Assembly: GCA_030998015.1 (NCBI GenBank) | Contig: JARWMV010000033.1 | Coordinates: 62,001-126,000 of the forward strand | DNA: 64,000 nucleotides | Source of the DNA: Ceratorhiza oryzae-sativae | Taxonomy: Eukaryota; Basidiomycota; Agaricomycetes; Cantharellales; Ceratobasidiaceae | Direction of reading: 5' to 3' | In this document: positions 46,614 through 57,390 of the stretch, piece by piece | How the letters are laid out: each line of letters opens with the position of its first letter | Position numbering within the stretch: position 1 is the stretch's first letter | Notes under the pieces: model-generated | Databases searched by the model: none | What the model was told of the DNA's origin: nothing | The model's input: only the letters and a program-made list of their open reading frames with translations | Position numbers and translations under genes: made by a program

Positions 46614-46843
46614 CTAGTCTCCACACAGAAGGTTTGAGGATCCGCTCGGTCGGGTCGGTGGGATATGATATAACCCACACACCTCAATATCAAATCCCCC
46701 TCCCTCCATCTGCAAAACAGGTCAATTTATAGTCTCTTCCACAGACGGATTGAGGATCCGCTCGGTCGGGTCGGTGGGATTTGATATTGCCCCACCCACC
46801 CCAATATCAAATCCCCCTCCCTCGCTACTCCCCAAACCGTCTG
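46614..46843. repeat. Tandem pair of ~115-bp foldback repeats
   Basis: Two head-to-tail copies (about 46614-46728 and 46730-46843) share TGAGGATCCGCTCGGTCGGG and TCGGTGGGAT. Each folds on itself: GGATTTGATATTG pairs with CAATATCAAATCC. The outer ends of copy 2 are inverted (CAGACGG at 46742, CCGTCTG ending 46843). Length and terminal inverted repeats suggest a MITE-like element duplicated in tandem. The flanking DNA (46432-47040) has no gene. Confidence 0.75.
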
Positions 46844-47040
46844 TTGAAAAATCTCCGAGCACAGGCGGGACTTAGAGAATTTGCGGAGACCTGCGAAGCG
46901 CCAACCATTGGGAATAGGCGCTAACCACGGACGGCGAGTGAGAGGTGCCACAAACCGTTCATTTGCATGCAACATAAATTGTAATAAATCGTGAATAAAT
47001 GTAGCTATGCTAGTTGACACGACAAAGGGCGAAAAATGAA

Positions 47041-47700
47041 CTACGGGCTAGCGATATAGTTTCGAACTGAGGGGGGATTAAGCAAGAATCTTAACTCACT
47101 GATCATCCGAAGACAATCGTGAGACATGGAATCCGACGGTAGGTGTGGATTCGGAGGCCTATAGGGCGCGTAAAAGAGTGGGACATATGCGCAGCGAATA
47201 CCGAAGCGCCGAAACCTATCAGCCGCAACCGGGGATGGGTGTTGCAGCGTTGGGCTAGCATATTGTATCTGACGAAACCCGGGGAATGAGGTTGGGCGAT
47301 TTGAATAAGTATTATGCAAGACTGGGCGCTGAGACGGTACAATTAATCGTCCAACTGGCCGTGCAGGAGGCTGGAAAGTCGGACGGGCCACGCAAGGTGC
47401 CATTTTAAGTGAGGGTCGCGTGTGAGGGGTTGATGGTGTATGAGGGACTGATGGTGCGCTTGGAGCGACTTGAGGGATCGCAGCGCTATTGTTGAGGCGC
47501 GAGCGTTTAGACGGGCGAGCGGACTCGGCTGGTTCTTCGTGTGGTTGAGACTCTGTTGTTCCTGCGAAACGCCGACGAAGATCGTCCAAACTACTGTGAC
47601 GAACCTCGTAGTTTCGCTCTTCCCTCCACCAAATATCGGTAGCGGACGCTTGGGCCGAGCCGCGCGGTTGCTTAGCATTGGATCGAGCGCTGACTACCAC
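47041..47700 (-). CDS. Proline-rich unrecognised protein or C-terminal exon of the adjacent helicase remnant
   Basis: The frame from MVVSARSNAKQPRGSAQAS has a basic, Pro/Ser-rich centre (PSAPSVPHTPSTPHTRP, FQPPARPVGRLIVP) and ends LNPPSVRNYIASP. No domain was recognised. It lies directly downstream, on the same strand, of the RecQ-like remnant and could be its spliced tail. A short intervening piece (about 47810-47717) holds a lone CHRCGKRF motif. No recognisable domain supports it as a separate gene. Confidence 0.35.
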   Translation of the reverse strand: MVVSARSNAKQPRGSAQASATDIWWREERNYEVRHSSLDDLRRRFAGTTESQPHEEPAESARPSKRSRLNNSAAIPQVAPSAPSVPHTPSTPHTRPSLKMAPCVARPTFQPPARPVGRLIVPSQRPVLHNTYSNRPTSFPGFRQIQYASPTLQHPSPVAADRFRRFGIRCAYVPLFYAPYRPPNPHLPSDSMSHDCLRMISELRFLLNPPSVRNYIASP

Positions 47701-47816
47701 TGTTCATGGTCGCTCTAGTACGGTAGTGGCGTCTTCGCACTGAACGGTCGACGCGAAGCCTCCGGTTTGAAGCGCTTCCCACATCGATGGCAGTTGGGTA
47801 TCGACATACCGCCACT

Positions 47817-48605
47817 TTATGAGTAGGAACGAAGCTGGTCGATTGAACGGACTGGCGCACATCTCGATATGCGCTCAAGCTCGTCGTCGCTGATCAGAGC
47901 AGATGCGCCAAATAAGGATGACCGAACAAAGACAGACGGAAATGTCGACTTCCGCCATGCGAGCAGGCACGAAAGCATCTCAGGATTTGACTCTCCAGAT
48001 GCTCGAGTGGCCCTCGGGGCTCCTTTTCGGGGAGGAAGCTTGTGGGACATAACTCGGGAAGCCGAGTTTGGATCGCACAGGTCACAGCATTCATGCGGCG
48101 GTATTGGTGAACCTATAAGGAATAATTGAAATTGGACATATAGAGACTTAATCCTCAAATACTCACCCCGTGTTGGGTTGCTATAGACTTGATTCAGGAA
48201 CTTGCGACGACACACACTCTCTGTCACAAGCTTCTGAACAAGCGGATTGCATTTTCGCTCAGATTTATTTCCGGTTTTATTTTGCGTGCTTCCAGTGGGC
48301 CGAGCATCATCTCCGCTACTGATGTTCTTTCTTTGCTTATTCATAGCGGATTTATTCTGGTTACAAGTTGGAACCCACTTCTCGTAGATTAACCAACCTT
48401 CGCCAGAACTGTTGGGTCCGCGCCAAGCTCGTCCAATTCGTTGCATGAAAGCGTCTTGGGCAGGTTAAAACCTGTAATCTAGTTTCAACCAACAAATACA
48501 TCACTTACCAACCAACCCACAAACTCCAAACCGAATGACTCGCTTGATGTTCGGGATATCGCACCCCTTTAGTAGCAATTGTTATTCGTACTTCAGATGT
48601 TTAGG
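47817..48605 (-). pseudogene. RecQ-family DNA helicase remnant (motifs V-VI and zinc region only)
   Basis: Near 48560-48530 the minus strand reads GCDIPNIKRVIRFGVCGLV, resembling helicase motif V. Across a 57-nt intron it continues DAFMQRIGRAWRGPNSSGEG, containing the QRxGRAxR motif VI. After a basic linker come CRRKFLNQVYSNP and PPHECCDLCDPN, the form of the RecQ C-terminal zinc-binding cysteines. Motifs I-IV are absent: the sequence immediately upstream (IRITIATK in another frame) is thrown out of phase by one extra G in a G4 run near 48570. The 210-residue open frame is therefore the tail of a decayed gene. RecQ-like genes of this kind are often amplified in Agaricomycete genomes; that is general knowledge, not shown here. 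Confidence 0.65.
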
Positions 48606-48620
48606 TTAGGTTATAGAGAG

Positions 48621-51600
48621 GAAATCAGTTGAAAATCTGTGGAAATTTTTGAATATCTCAAGGTCCTATGATTGGATTGGGCTGCAATTTTGCCAGCACA
48701 TAGACGTCACACGTGCGCACCTAGCCACAAAGTTTCAGCCCAATCGGAGCTGTCTGATCACCACATGGAATCGACTATGAACTGGAGTCTGCACCAAGTA
48801 GACAGATCAAATTTGCATGCAAAAGGGGCTCAATCAATTAATGAACACATCCCATGTATGGAGTAACAACATAATGGCAAAAGTTTACTGTGTGGACAGT
48901 CAATGTCTCTCCTGTGGTCTTGTGTCTGATCACGTGATCTACCGTGCACCGCACAGTAGATCACATGTAACCAGGGAGTCCTCACCTTGGTGGACAAATT
49001 TTTTTCAGATTTGCAACAGCATTTACACAACAATTGTGAGAAGACATTGAACCTAGCACAATACAAGACCTTCAAGGCCCACACATGTTGAGTGTTAGTA
49101 ACTTTTATTGTCAACGTTGAGTGACTGGTCACGTGACCTACCATGTGCCACACGGTAGGTCACGTGTGTTGCAGGTGTCGTTAGGTCACCACCTGGTAAA
49201 CAAAGTATAAGAAATACTACTAATCAGCTCTCACTTTGTAAGTTGAATCATGTGTGTTATCCCATCCACAACAGCATGGCCAAAGTTGAATCATTGGCAT
49301 TCAATGTTGCCATCACTGTAGGGTGTCATGTCATGTGACCTACCATGCACTGCACAGTGGATCATGTGTGTCACCAGCAAGTTCAACACCCAGTGGACAA
49401 ATGTTGGGTACTGCCATAAATCAGTGCTCGCCTGTCAAATTACATTACATGGTGGATCCTTCATACAATGTCATGACGGAATTCATTAATGGGCTTTCAA
49501 TGTCGCTGCCACTGTAGGGTGTCATGTCACGTGATCTACCGTGCGCCGCACGGTAGATCACGTGTGTCGCTGGTAAGGTCAACACCCAGTGGACAAATTT
49601 TGAGTCTTGCTATAGATCAGTGCTCACTTGTCAAATTAAATTAACTGGGGGATCCTGCATAGAAACTCATGACAGAAGTCATCAATGGGCTTTCAATGTT
49701 GCCATCACCATCGAGCATCTGATCACGTGTATTGCTGACAATATCCAGCAAAATGCAACAATTCTTTGAATTCGGTTCCATCATTGCTTAGGTATGATAA
49801 TATGCAGCAACAATAGTTTAGCTACATCCAATCCCTTGGTTGCCTGCATGTATTGCATACCAAGTAGTGTCACTGTGGGTATCAAATGAGGAGTGTGCTC
49901 TTAAGCTATGTACAAGGCAATACAGATAGTTCTTCTGTGGTGTACTAAAACAGGATTACAGGACAAGATTTGTAGCTGAGGGGTAAGATTGAAACTGCAC
50001 AGAATTGAACAACTTAAAGCATATGTTCAGCAGGCATGTTGGTCTGAGGCTGCAGCTAAGAGAAGATGTATAATTCTGCAAGGGGAGAAAGGTTATCTTG
50101 GGAGTCCTTGAAGCTGACAGTGCCAGAGATGATCAAAGAGTGCAGAATGTGGTTTTGATGCAAAAAATAGGCAGCCTTGGGACAGCTCATTGCATTTTAT
50201 GAGCGACAAAGCATACAGTTTTGGTGAGCGTTGTTATTCTTTCCCCCCTTTCTGGCATTCGGGCAACTAACCCCTTCCCTGGCCACAATTCAACAAAATG
50301 AAACCTGTACACTTGTAAAATACTGTTTGGAAGTTCAAATAAGTTTGCGCATTATGTCATTGCTTGCGTTCCAATCAAAGTCTGCTATACATACAGTTTC
50401 TTCACTGCTGAAACAAATCTGGCAGGGCATGGGAAAATGTGGGTTACCCCTGTATGCTAGTATTCCAGCTACATTTTCAGCTGAGTGATTTGGGTAACAG
50501 CATTGGATTCCCACAGCTGCAGTATTCTGGCAAAATTGTGCCTCCTCATCTTCAAGTGCCTTAAATTTTCAAAATTATGATGATGATGGTGACAACATTT
50601 GTTTTTTTGTACAGCACTAACAGTCTCCAACAAGCCATAGCACAGTCACAGCCTAACCGTAAGACAAAAGGCTGGCTATTACCCTGCACAAGGATACAGG
50701 GACAGTGAAAACACCCCAATGCATGAAGCAAGCCCAAGCGAGAGACTGGAGGCAACACACCTAGGTGTAGGGTGCCATTACTGCAGGTGCAGAACACACA
50801 GTGTCAGAAACTCAGCAAAACCTGGTGGGGGTAACAGGGTTTACTGAGGTGTAAAGGGGGGTAATGGAAACAGGGGTGTATCGTTGGGAACATTGTGCCA
50901 AACTACACTGGCATGATGCGATAATGACGGATCATCACCTTTCATTTCATGCTATTACACCAATACAACACCTGCTGTTTCATTTCAGCTCAGGTTTATC
51001 ATTAGATTACATGAGAAACAGAAGGAATACAAAGCACGCTGCAGGCTGAGAAAGCCAACTGGTTTGGTGGAGAAATTCTCTTGCTTGGTGATGGTGTTCA
51101 TGTGCTAAGGAAGGAGATATTCATTTTGAACCCATTTGACTGACAAGGAAATTGTCCAGGGAGAGGAGAACCCCACAATGGCTAACAAATATGTAAGAAC
51201 ACCAGCATATTTCAAGGAGTACATGCTCTCTGGTTTTGAGTTGTTCATAACAGCAGCATGTCTTACTTCATCAATTTCAATGCCATCTTGCAAGCGTTGT
51301 TCTCACGTGTGAAAGTAGTATGGTCCATGATTTCTGAAGCAAGTTGTGAAATCATGGGCCTTGGGGTTCCAAGGAGACATGGCTCTGTTCAGTCAACAGG
51401 AGAATTCAGTTGTCGGGTGTGGAATAGCTGCTTGGTCCACATGAAAATTGACTTCCAACCTGTTGGTCTCTCATTTTGCTTTAAAGGCATGTTTCATGCC
51501 TGTAAGTGTGTTCCTACCTGTGGGATGATGCTTGCTTACCTACTCTATGTGCAAGGTCCTGGCCTCTCATATCTTCATGTGTGGGGCATTAATCTATTGA

Positions 51601-52692
51601 CATCATTGTACAGGAATGTTTGTCTCTACAACGGATGGGATTGTGTAATCATATCCTAGACAGAAGCAAAGTGTACCTTGCAATCACTGGGTCAACCTTT
51701 GGATGCAGAGATAAATCAGCTATTTTACCCAGATACCCCTCTCCCAGATTACAATATTACACAATCTGTGATCTGGGACAGACCACCCTACCCAGATTTC
51801 CCAATTTACCTCAATGCCAAAATTTTGTATATAATATGGATGAGGTTGGGGGCCATTGAGAGATGCAGGCTTCAGGGTGAGGAAACCTGGAAGCCCCTAT
51901 TCTATGCCTTACCTGCATTCAACCATGCTCCCCTGACCTGCTCACTCACAGATAATTTATGACTTGTGCCCATGAACTCTTTGCATGGCTGCTACAGCAT
52001 CCATGGTAGTAGGTATTCGTCAGGGGCAAACAACTGCAGCGTGTCTGAGAAGCTCGGCTTGGTCGACCTAGTCATATCTTTTGACTCCAGTGGGGTCAAT
52101 CACTGGGAATGGGTGGCCACAGCGTTGAGCGAGCAGTTTGAGGCCAATCTCACTTGTCAGCCATCCATACAACCGTATAGCTAGTGCATTATGAGTCTTG
52201 ATATCTTGAATACAGCTAACATACCTTCTTTTGGCTTTGTGTTTGCCTATAGGCAGACAAGAGGGCATGATGGCTGCATATACAATTGGTGATCACACCC
52301 TTGTACTTAAACATACACATCCTGCCTTGCAACACCTGAGGTGACTGCAATCCATGATATTACCAGAGCCAATGTGCATCATATACAAACCTATGTTATT
52401 CGCACAGGTACCGTTACCCGAGAACCATGAGTTCATGCATAGCCCTGCATATTGCCAGTTTCAGAGTGCAGTAAACCCAGACCGAATCCACCTGCTCTGA
52501 TTGGCCTATCAAGTTCAACGTATACTCGACTGCATATAACATGACCCTGACCAGATTTCACACAATATATGTCGTGGCTTCGAATTGACGTGCAGTCTTA
52601 CTCATGATTAGGATGGAATACTAAATTTGTGAACGTGCTACATGCAGTTGTCATGAATGGTGCCCTCCCCCCCTTCTGCTGCGGAGAACTAG
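48621..52692. other. Gene-poor, CpG-depleted stretch
   Basis: After the palindrome array this region contains no frame I can support. Several plus-strand frames (for example 51258-51659, 51678-51962) look like decayed coding or mobile DNA but match nothing I know. CG dinucleotides are rare (about a dozen between 50281 and 51700), and TG and CA are abundant. Confidence 0.5.
48928..49745. repeat. ~200-bp tandem repeat array with a 37-bp CACGTG palindrome in each unit
   Basis: Palindrome centres recur at about 48949, 49148, 49350 and 49546, a period of 196-202 bp. A fifth unit at about 49720 keeps only ATCACGTGT. The best copy (49528-49564) has perfect 17-bp arms, CACGTGATCTACCGTGC and its complement, around a 3-base loop GCC. 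The copies at 48931-48967, 49130-49166 and 49332-49368 have one to a few mismatches. Spacers between units 3, 4 and 5 are clearly homologous (AACACCCAGTGGACAAAT, ATCAGTGCTC, ATGGGCTTTCAATGT). Confidence 0.9.
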
Positions 52693-53627
52693 CTATTTTT
52701 GCTTTCTCCGAGCCCGCTTCTCACTCGCACTTGCACTGTCCTGCGCGTCGGCTTCGGGCTCTCGCCGTTTCACCTGCGAACCATGTTTGTTTAGTGGCAG
52801 CCAATGATCAGATTGTTAATTTACGTACTTTCGTCGGCCTCCCAACTGTTGTTGCTAATGATGAGGACGCGGCTGCAGCTAGTAGCTCTGCCAGGGATGG
52901 ACCTGGATCGGGCACTAAAGAAAGATATATTAGTAAGTTCATCTTCAGACATGGAAGCGTCATGCTACTTGCCTGCTACCAGTGTGCCTCGGGAAGCACC
53001 ATGAGTACGATTAGGCTCATCAGCCCATTCGTCGTCAGTGTCCACGGCCGGCATTGCAGAGGACGCCAGGTCCCAGCCAGTGCAAACGGCCTTTTATGTT
53101 TTGTCTCAAGGCCTCAGGGTCCGATCACAACACGTGTTGCGATCTTCTCGTGATGACAATCAGGCAGCAAAAGTGAATCTATTCATCCCGTGTATTACAT
53201 CTGAGTTCAATTCCAGCCGCTGTGGCAATAAGGTTCAGTGATCGGATGTGCGGTTTGGACCGAAACAAAGAGAGCAAAAGAGAGAACGCACCTAGATCAT
53301 TCACAGTCGTATCCTTGTCTCCCGGTGCACGAGCCGTCTGTGATCGAGCCATGTCAGCACAACTTTGACCAACAAAGTCTTCACCTACATCTGCATTATT
53401 TTGGCTCTGAAAGAGCAGTCGTGCATGAGCTGGCACAGGACGATGTGCATGGACTGGGATTGTAATCATAGGTGAAGCAGTATGGCTGCATTAGACCTAT
53501 GCACCTCACCTAAATCAAGGTTTGGAGCCGGTTGAGACATGCAAGTGGCACATGTACATAGTGAAGGGGCCACATGAGTTGTGGTTGAGGTTGAGGTAGA
53601 TGTCGAGGTTGGGGGCATGTTGGACAT
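52693..53627 (-). CDS. Unrecognised small multi-exon protein with an AT-hook-like basic tail
   Basis: A spliced model starts at MSNMPPTSTSTSTSTTTHVA (53627). It passes CTCATCMSQPAPNLDL, spliced to VHAHRPVPAHARLLFQSQ and ADMARSQTARAPGDKDTTV. Then AMPAVDTDDEWADEPNRTH is spliced with what looks like a GC-AG intron (donor AG|GCAAGT near 52968) to VPDPGPSLAELLAAAASSSL. The end is GRPTKVKRREPEADAQ and EKRARRKQK, stop 52693-52695. The GRP flanked by basic residues resembles an AT-hook. The low-complexity, charged make-up suggests a nuclear or disordered protein. The join between the second and third parts is not settled. Confidence 0.5.
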
Positions 53628-54090
53628 GGTGATAAGTGATACAACTGCAGCTGTCCTTATATGCCCTGCTGACAAAAGCTGCCTTTGAAAAAACATTCCC
53701 TAACTAGCTCACGTGCTGCAGGTTTGACTATTCAGAACCACGTGTCAAGCAAGTATCTGACATTCTGGTGCCACGTATGGTCAACCCTTGTGTTGCACAG
53801 CATAGATAGCTGGCTTCAAGACCCAGGTATGGGCATACAGGCACATCACCTGATTGAAAACTGGTTCTCCCTGAACCCAAGTTTAGTGGCTGTGGCAGAG
53901 TGACGCTGCGGTCCAGGCCATTTGCACATGCATATACAGATCCAAACAGAAACATGCATCGAAACGTGGGCGTCAAACAAAGGAGCGTGAGAATATAACA
54001 GGGCTTCGGAAAGGTCAATGGCTTGCCTTATCTTAAATCTGTGTGAACTCACCCCCCTCCCCTACCACCGTAATCAAATCAATCATCCAC
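53628..54090. other. Divergent intergenic region
   Basis: It lies between the starts of the minus-strand AT-hook-like gene and the plus-strand orphan at 54091, and contains CACGTG-type sites near 53711 and 53741. No gene is seen. Confidence 0.4.
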
Positions 54091-55170
54091 ATGCCTCCGC
54101 AGAGGTCACACAAGCCTTCTCGACCAGCCGCAGTACAAGGACCGCCCACTGTTTGGTCCAACAACAGAGAGAGCTTTGAGGAGCTGTGGCGAGGCCAGTT
54201 TCAGCATGAGTCAAGAAGGAGCCCTGTAGATGAACTAGCTGATCCTCCTGGTACGTTGGAACTTTTGTTCATGCATTTGCGAATGTAATCCTCAGACAGT
54301 TTACAGAGGTGTTGCGTACAGCCAACAATTTTTGTTTTGTGAACCGTGATACCTTCATCATGGTGGAATTGGGATCTCTCGATGCCAATAAGTGGGCTGC
54401 CTTTGATATGATAGCCCATATATCACCCTTGGAAACCGGGAACGATCTCTCAGCAATCGCGTTAGCAGGGTGGGCACCCCTTCCCAACCATATAGGGACT
54501 GGTGCTTGGCAGATGGAAACCAAGTACACCCGCGTCCGTGTTCGATGGCCCCTGGCTCTGGATTACACAGAGATGCAGTACAATGGATGGAATGTGGTGT
54601 GAGTTTTCTCAATCTAAGTTATCATGTGGGACTTGGACTAACTTTCACGAAGGATCCGGTCTGTATGTATCCGTGACCCGGACACTAGGACATGTTACCT
54701 CCTGCAACTCCCTGACCCCGGCTATTCAGCCGTGTGGAACCAGACTATTGATCGCTGGGTGGGAACCGGTCCCAGCGGGGTGAGAGAGTTATTGCATGCA
54801 TTTGTCCAGATTCCACTCCAGGGGGCATGCCCTCCATGGTTCCCACGCTGGGTCATGCACCAGCTCCGCCGATACCATGGTTTGCAGGATGTGCTGGAAG
54901 AAAATGATACGAGTGGTACTGGTGATGGCCTTGGCAGTACCTGGCAATGGATGACGGCTGCTCAAGCTAGGTTGCTTGATGATGCTGTTGAGGTATGAGC
55001 AACTGTATTCGCCCTTAGTTCCCTCTGACGCTCTCAATTTGCAGCATGAAAGCTTGAGCACAGATAGAAACCAGAGAGAGGTGGGAGATGAAGGGAGTCA
55101 AGCTGGAACACAATCAAGAAGCAGTCGATCGAGCCCGTTGTTTCCAAGCTCTGATGTCTCTGATGGGTGA
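54091..55170 (+). CDS. Unrecognised protein, four in-phase exons
   Basis: From MPPQRSHKPSRPAAVQGPP (54091; an in-frame Met also lies at 54043), exon 1 ends VDELADPP. Intron 54251-54306 leads to EVLRTANNFCFVNRDTF, then FDMIAHISPLETGNDLSAI, then YTEMQYNGWNVV. The next intron (about 54601-54653) leads to IRSVCIRDPDTRTCYLLQLP, then DRWVGTGPSGVRELLHAFVQ, then WQWMTAAQARLLDDAVE. The last intron (about 54992-55044) leads to a Ser/Gln-rich tail with stop at 55170. All three joins are in phase with good GT-AG ends, so I believe the gene. It is roughly 300 aa, apparently soluble, with no domain recognised. It sits in a repeat-rich block and may be lineage specific. Confidence 0.6.
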
Positions 55171-56364
55171 AAGATCAGAGCCAGTATGTGATTGCTCAAC
55201 AGACCCTGCAGTTCTCCTAGCATTCATGATGTGTGAATGTTATGCAGAACGAACTTTATTTCCAGTGATTTGTCCATTTAAGAATCAGGATTCTTGTGAT
55301 TTTTACAAGTATTTATTTCGCTCGATATTGTAACAAAGAAAAAAGAAAAGAAAAACAATTAAAAAAAAGACAAAATAGAGTAGATACACAAATAGAAAAG
55401 GCAGAAAAATTGACCCTGAAAGGTGACCTAGAAGTCGATCATTAGTTATGGAATGAGGTTAATTGGTGTAACAACAGAAAATTTTCAACGCCCTTGTATG
55501 TATCATGATGTGTAGCAGGGATTTGCTCAACATGGCAAGAACCTGGCCCATGAATAACCACTGACTTTCAGTGATCTGGCAATGTTTGCTGAATCTTTGG
55601 GTGTACCTCTAATAATTCAACTTACTCCGACTAGGTTTCTCTTCAATTGAGGCATGGCAAGAGACAATCATCAAATCAAATGAACTTGGAATATGACACT
55701 GTATTAACATGTAATTTGCGAACAGTGTGCACGGAATGTCATCTGCTCTTCCCAACTGCATGACACAGGAATTGTTTCCCCAGTATGTTGAGCAAGATTC
55801 ACTTGACGTTCAGGAGTACAATTAAATTTGCTGGGCAAAAATGCAGATGTTCCACAGAGGCCATTTACAAGGGGCCGGGCAGCAGCAGCTTGGCAACACA
55901 TGAGCAGGTCTCTTATATGTGTGTTGTTTGTACTATGTACCTCAGGTTGGCCATACACTTATTCACCGGTGAGACTTACTTGGTTGCAACGTCTTCTGTG
56001 CACACACGACGCGATGAGCTGCGCCTGCACTGGCTTGCTAACCTCCCACAGCAACGCCCGCAATGGCCATGGGCAAGGCGACAGAAGGCTTAAGTAGGCC
56101 GTCCACATGGCGGCATGTGTTCGTGCGCGCATCAGGCAGTTGTCGATATGCCAAATATGCATGCACCAGTTTGGCGTGTTAGCATCCCAACAATTGCAAA
56201 CATGATGCGTAATCGGCAGCGCCGGCGGAGGTGGTATGCCAACCCTTTGGCCCACCTGCGGGTGCTGTGTTCGAGCTGACGAGCAGCTCAAGTTACGCGT
56301 ATGTGTGTAGGACAAGTGTTTATGCTTCCCGGCGGCTCGGTAGTCCCTCAATCACACTGGGTCT
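55171..56364. other. Gene-poor stretch
   Basis: It includes an A-rich tract (about 55333-55375) just after the orphan gene, then short unsupported frames. Near 56050 an isolated CAACGCCCGC motif foreshadows the minisatellite that follows. Confidence 0.4.
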
Positions 56365-57390
56365 GACAAGCGGCGCCCCTGAGAGCTGCCTACTCATCGC
56401 TCGCAACGCCCGCGAAGGCTGTTAACGAAGTGCCCGGCGGCGGGAGTCGGCTGTACATGTGTCGGTTGGTACTCCACACGCCGGTCACCGACGCCTCAGT
56501 TTGCTTTATTTTGGCGTCCAAGCGACCGGTCCGTTCAGGAGGCACACCCGACGTCGTCGTTGGCGCCCGCGAAGGCAGCCTGCCAATCCCTCATCGACCC
56601 GCGAATGCTGTGTGGGAGGTGTCAGGCGGCTCCAGTCTACCGCCCGCGTGTCCGTTGCGCCTGCTATGGCCCATCGACCGTTGACGTTCCACCTCTTGCG
56701 CAAACCCGGCGTGATGAGCGGCGCCCGCGAAGGCTGCCTACCCATCACCCGCAACGCCCGCGAAGGCTGTGTGCGGGGCGCCAGGTTGCTTGAGTGGGTC
56801 ATCGACAATTTCGTTATGCTCGTTCGCGCCCGCCGACCGTTGACGCTTGACCCGTTTCGCAAGCCCGGCGTGATGAGCGGCGCCCGCGAAGGCTGCCTAC
56901 TCATCCCCCGCAACGCCCGCAAAGGCTGTGTGCGGGGGGCCAGGTTGCTTGAGTCGGCGTCCACGAGTCCATTGAGCTCCTTCGCCCCCGCCGACCGTCG
57001 ACGCTCGAACCATTTCGCAAGCCCAGAGTAACGAGCGGCGCCCGTGAAGGCTGCCTACTCACCCTCCGCAACGCCCGCGAAGGCTGTGTGCGGGGTTCCA
57101 GGCTGCTTTGGTCGGCCGTCCGCGTGTCGGTCGTGCTTGTTTGTCGACGGCTGTGGTCAACCGGGATTCGGCACGTTGTCCAAGCCAGGCGTGATGAGCG
57201 GCGCCCGCGAAGGCTGCCTACTCACCCCTCGCCACGCCCGCGAAGGCTGTGTACGAGGTGCCCGGCATCAACTGCCACCTATCGCCGGCTCACTCAAAGC
57301 GCCAACATGACCAGCGGCGCCCGCGAAGGCTGCCTACTTGTCCCTCGCAACGCCCGCGAAGGCTGTACACGAAGTGTTGGATCGCTCCAG
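56365..57390. repeat. GC-rich minisatellite, seven units, period about 158 bp
   Basis: A core GGCGCCCGCGAAGGCTGCCT starts near 56372, 56562, 56720, 56879, 57037, 57199 and 57315. The four central spacings are about 157-163 bp. Each unit holds the core twice: the second, ACGCCCGCGAAGGCTGT, comes about 35 bp later and is usually followed by GTGCGGGG. Unit interiors diverge more than the cores. CG dinucleotides are very frequent. In one frame the cores read as repeated GAREGC and NAREGC peptides, but the frame shifts between units, so I do not treat it as coding. Confidence 0.88.

Noticed and set aside
48928..49745. CRISPR-like array (regularly spaced palindromic repeats)
   Set aside because: The units are ~200 bp and the spacers are themselves homologous, with no unique spacers or cas genes, and the genome is eukaryotic. 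It is a tandem satellite, not CRISPR.
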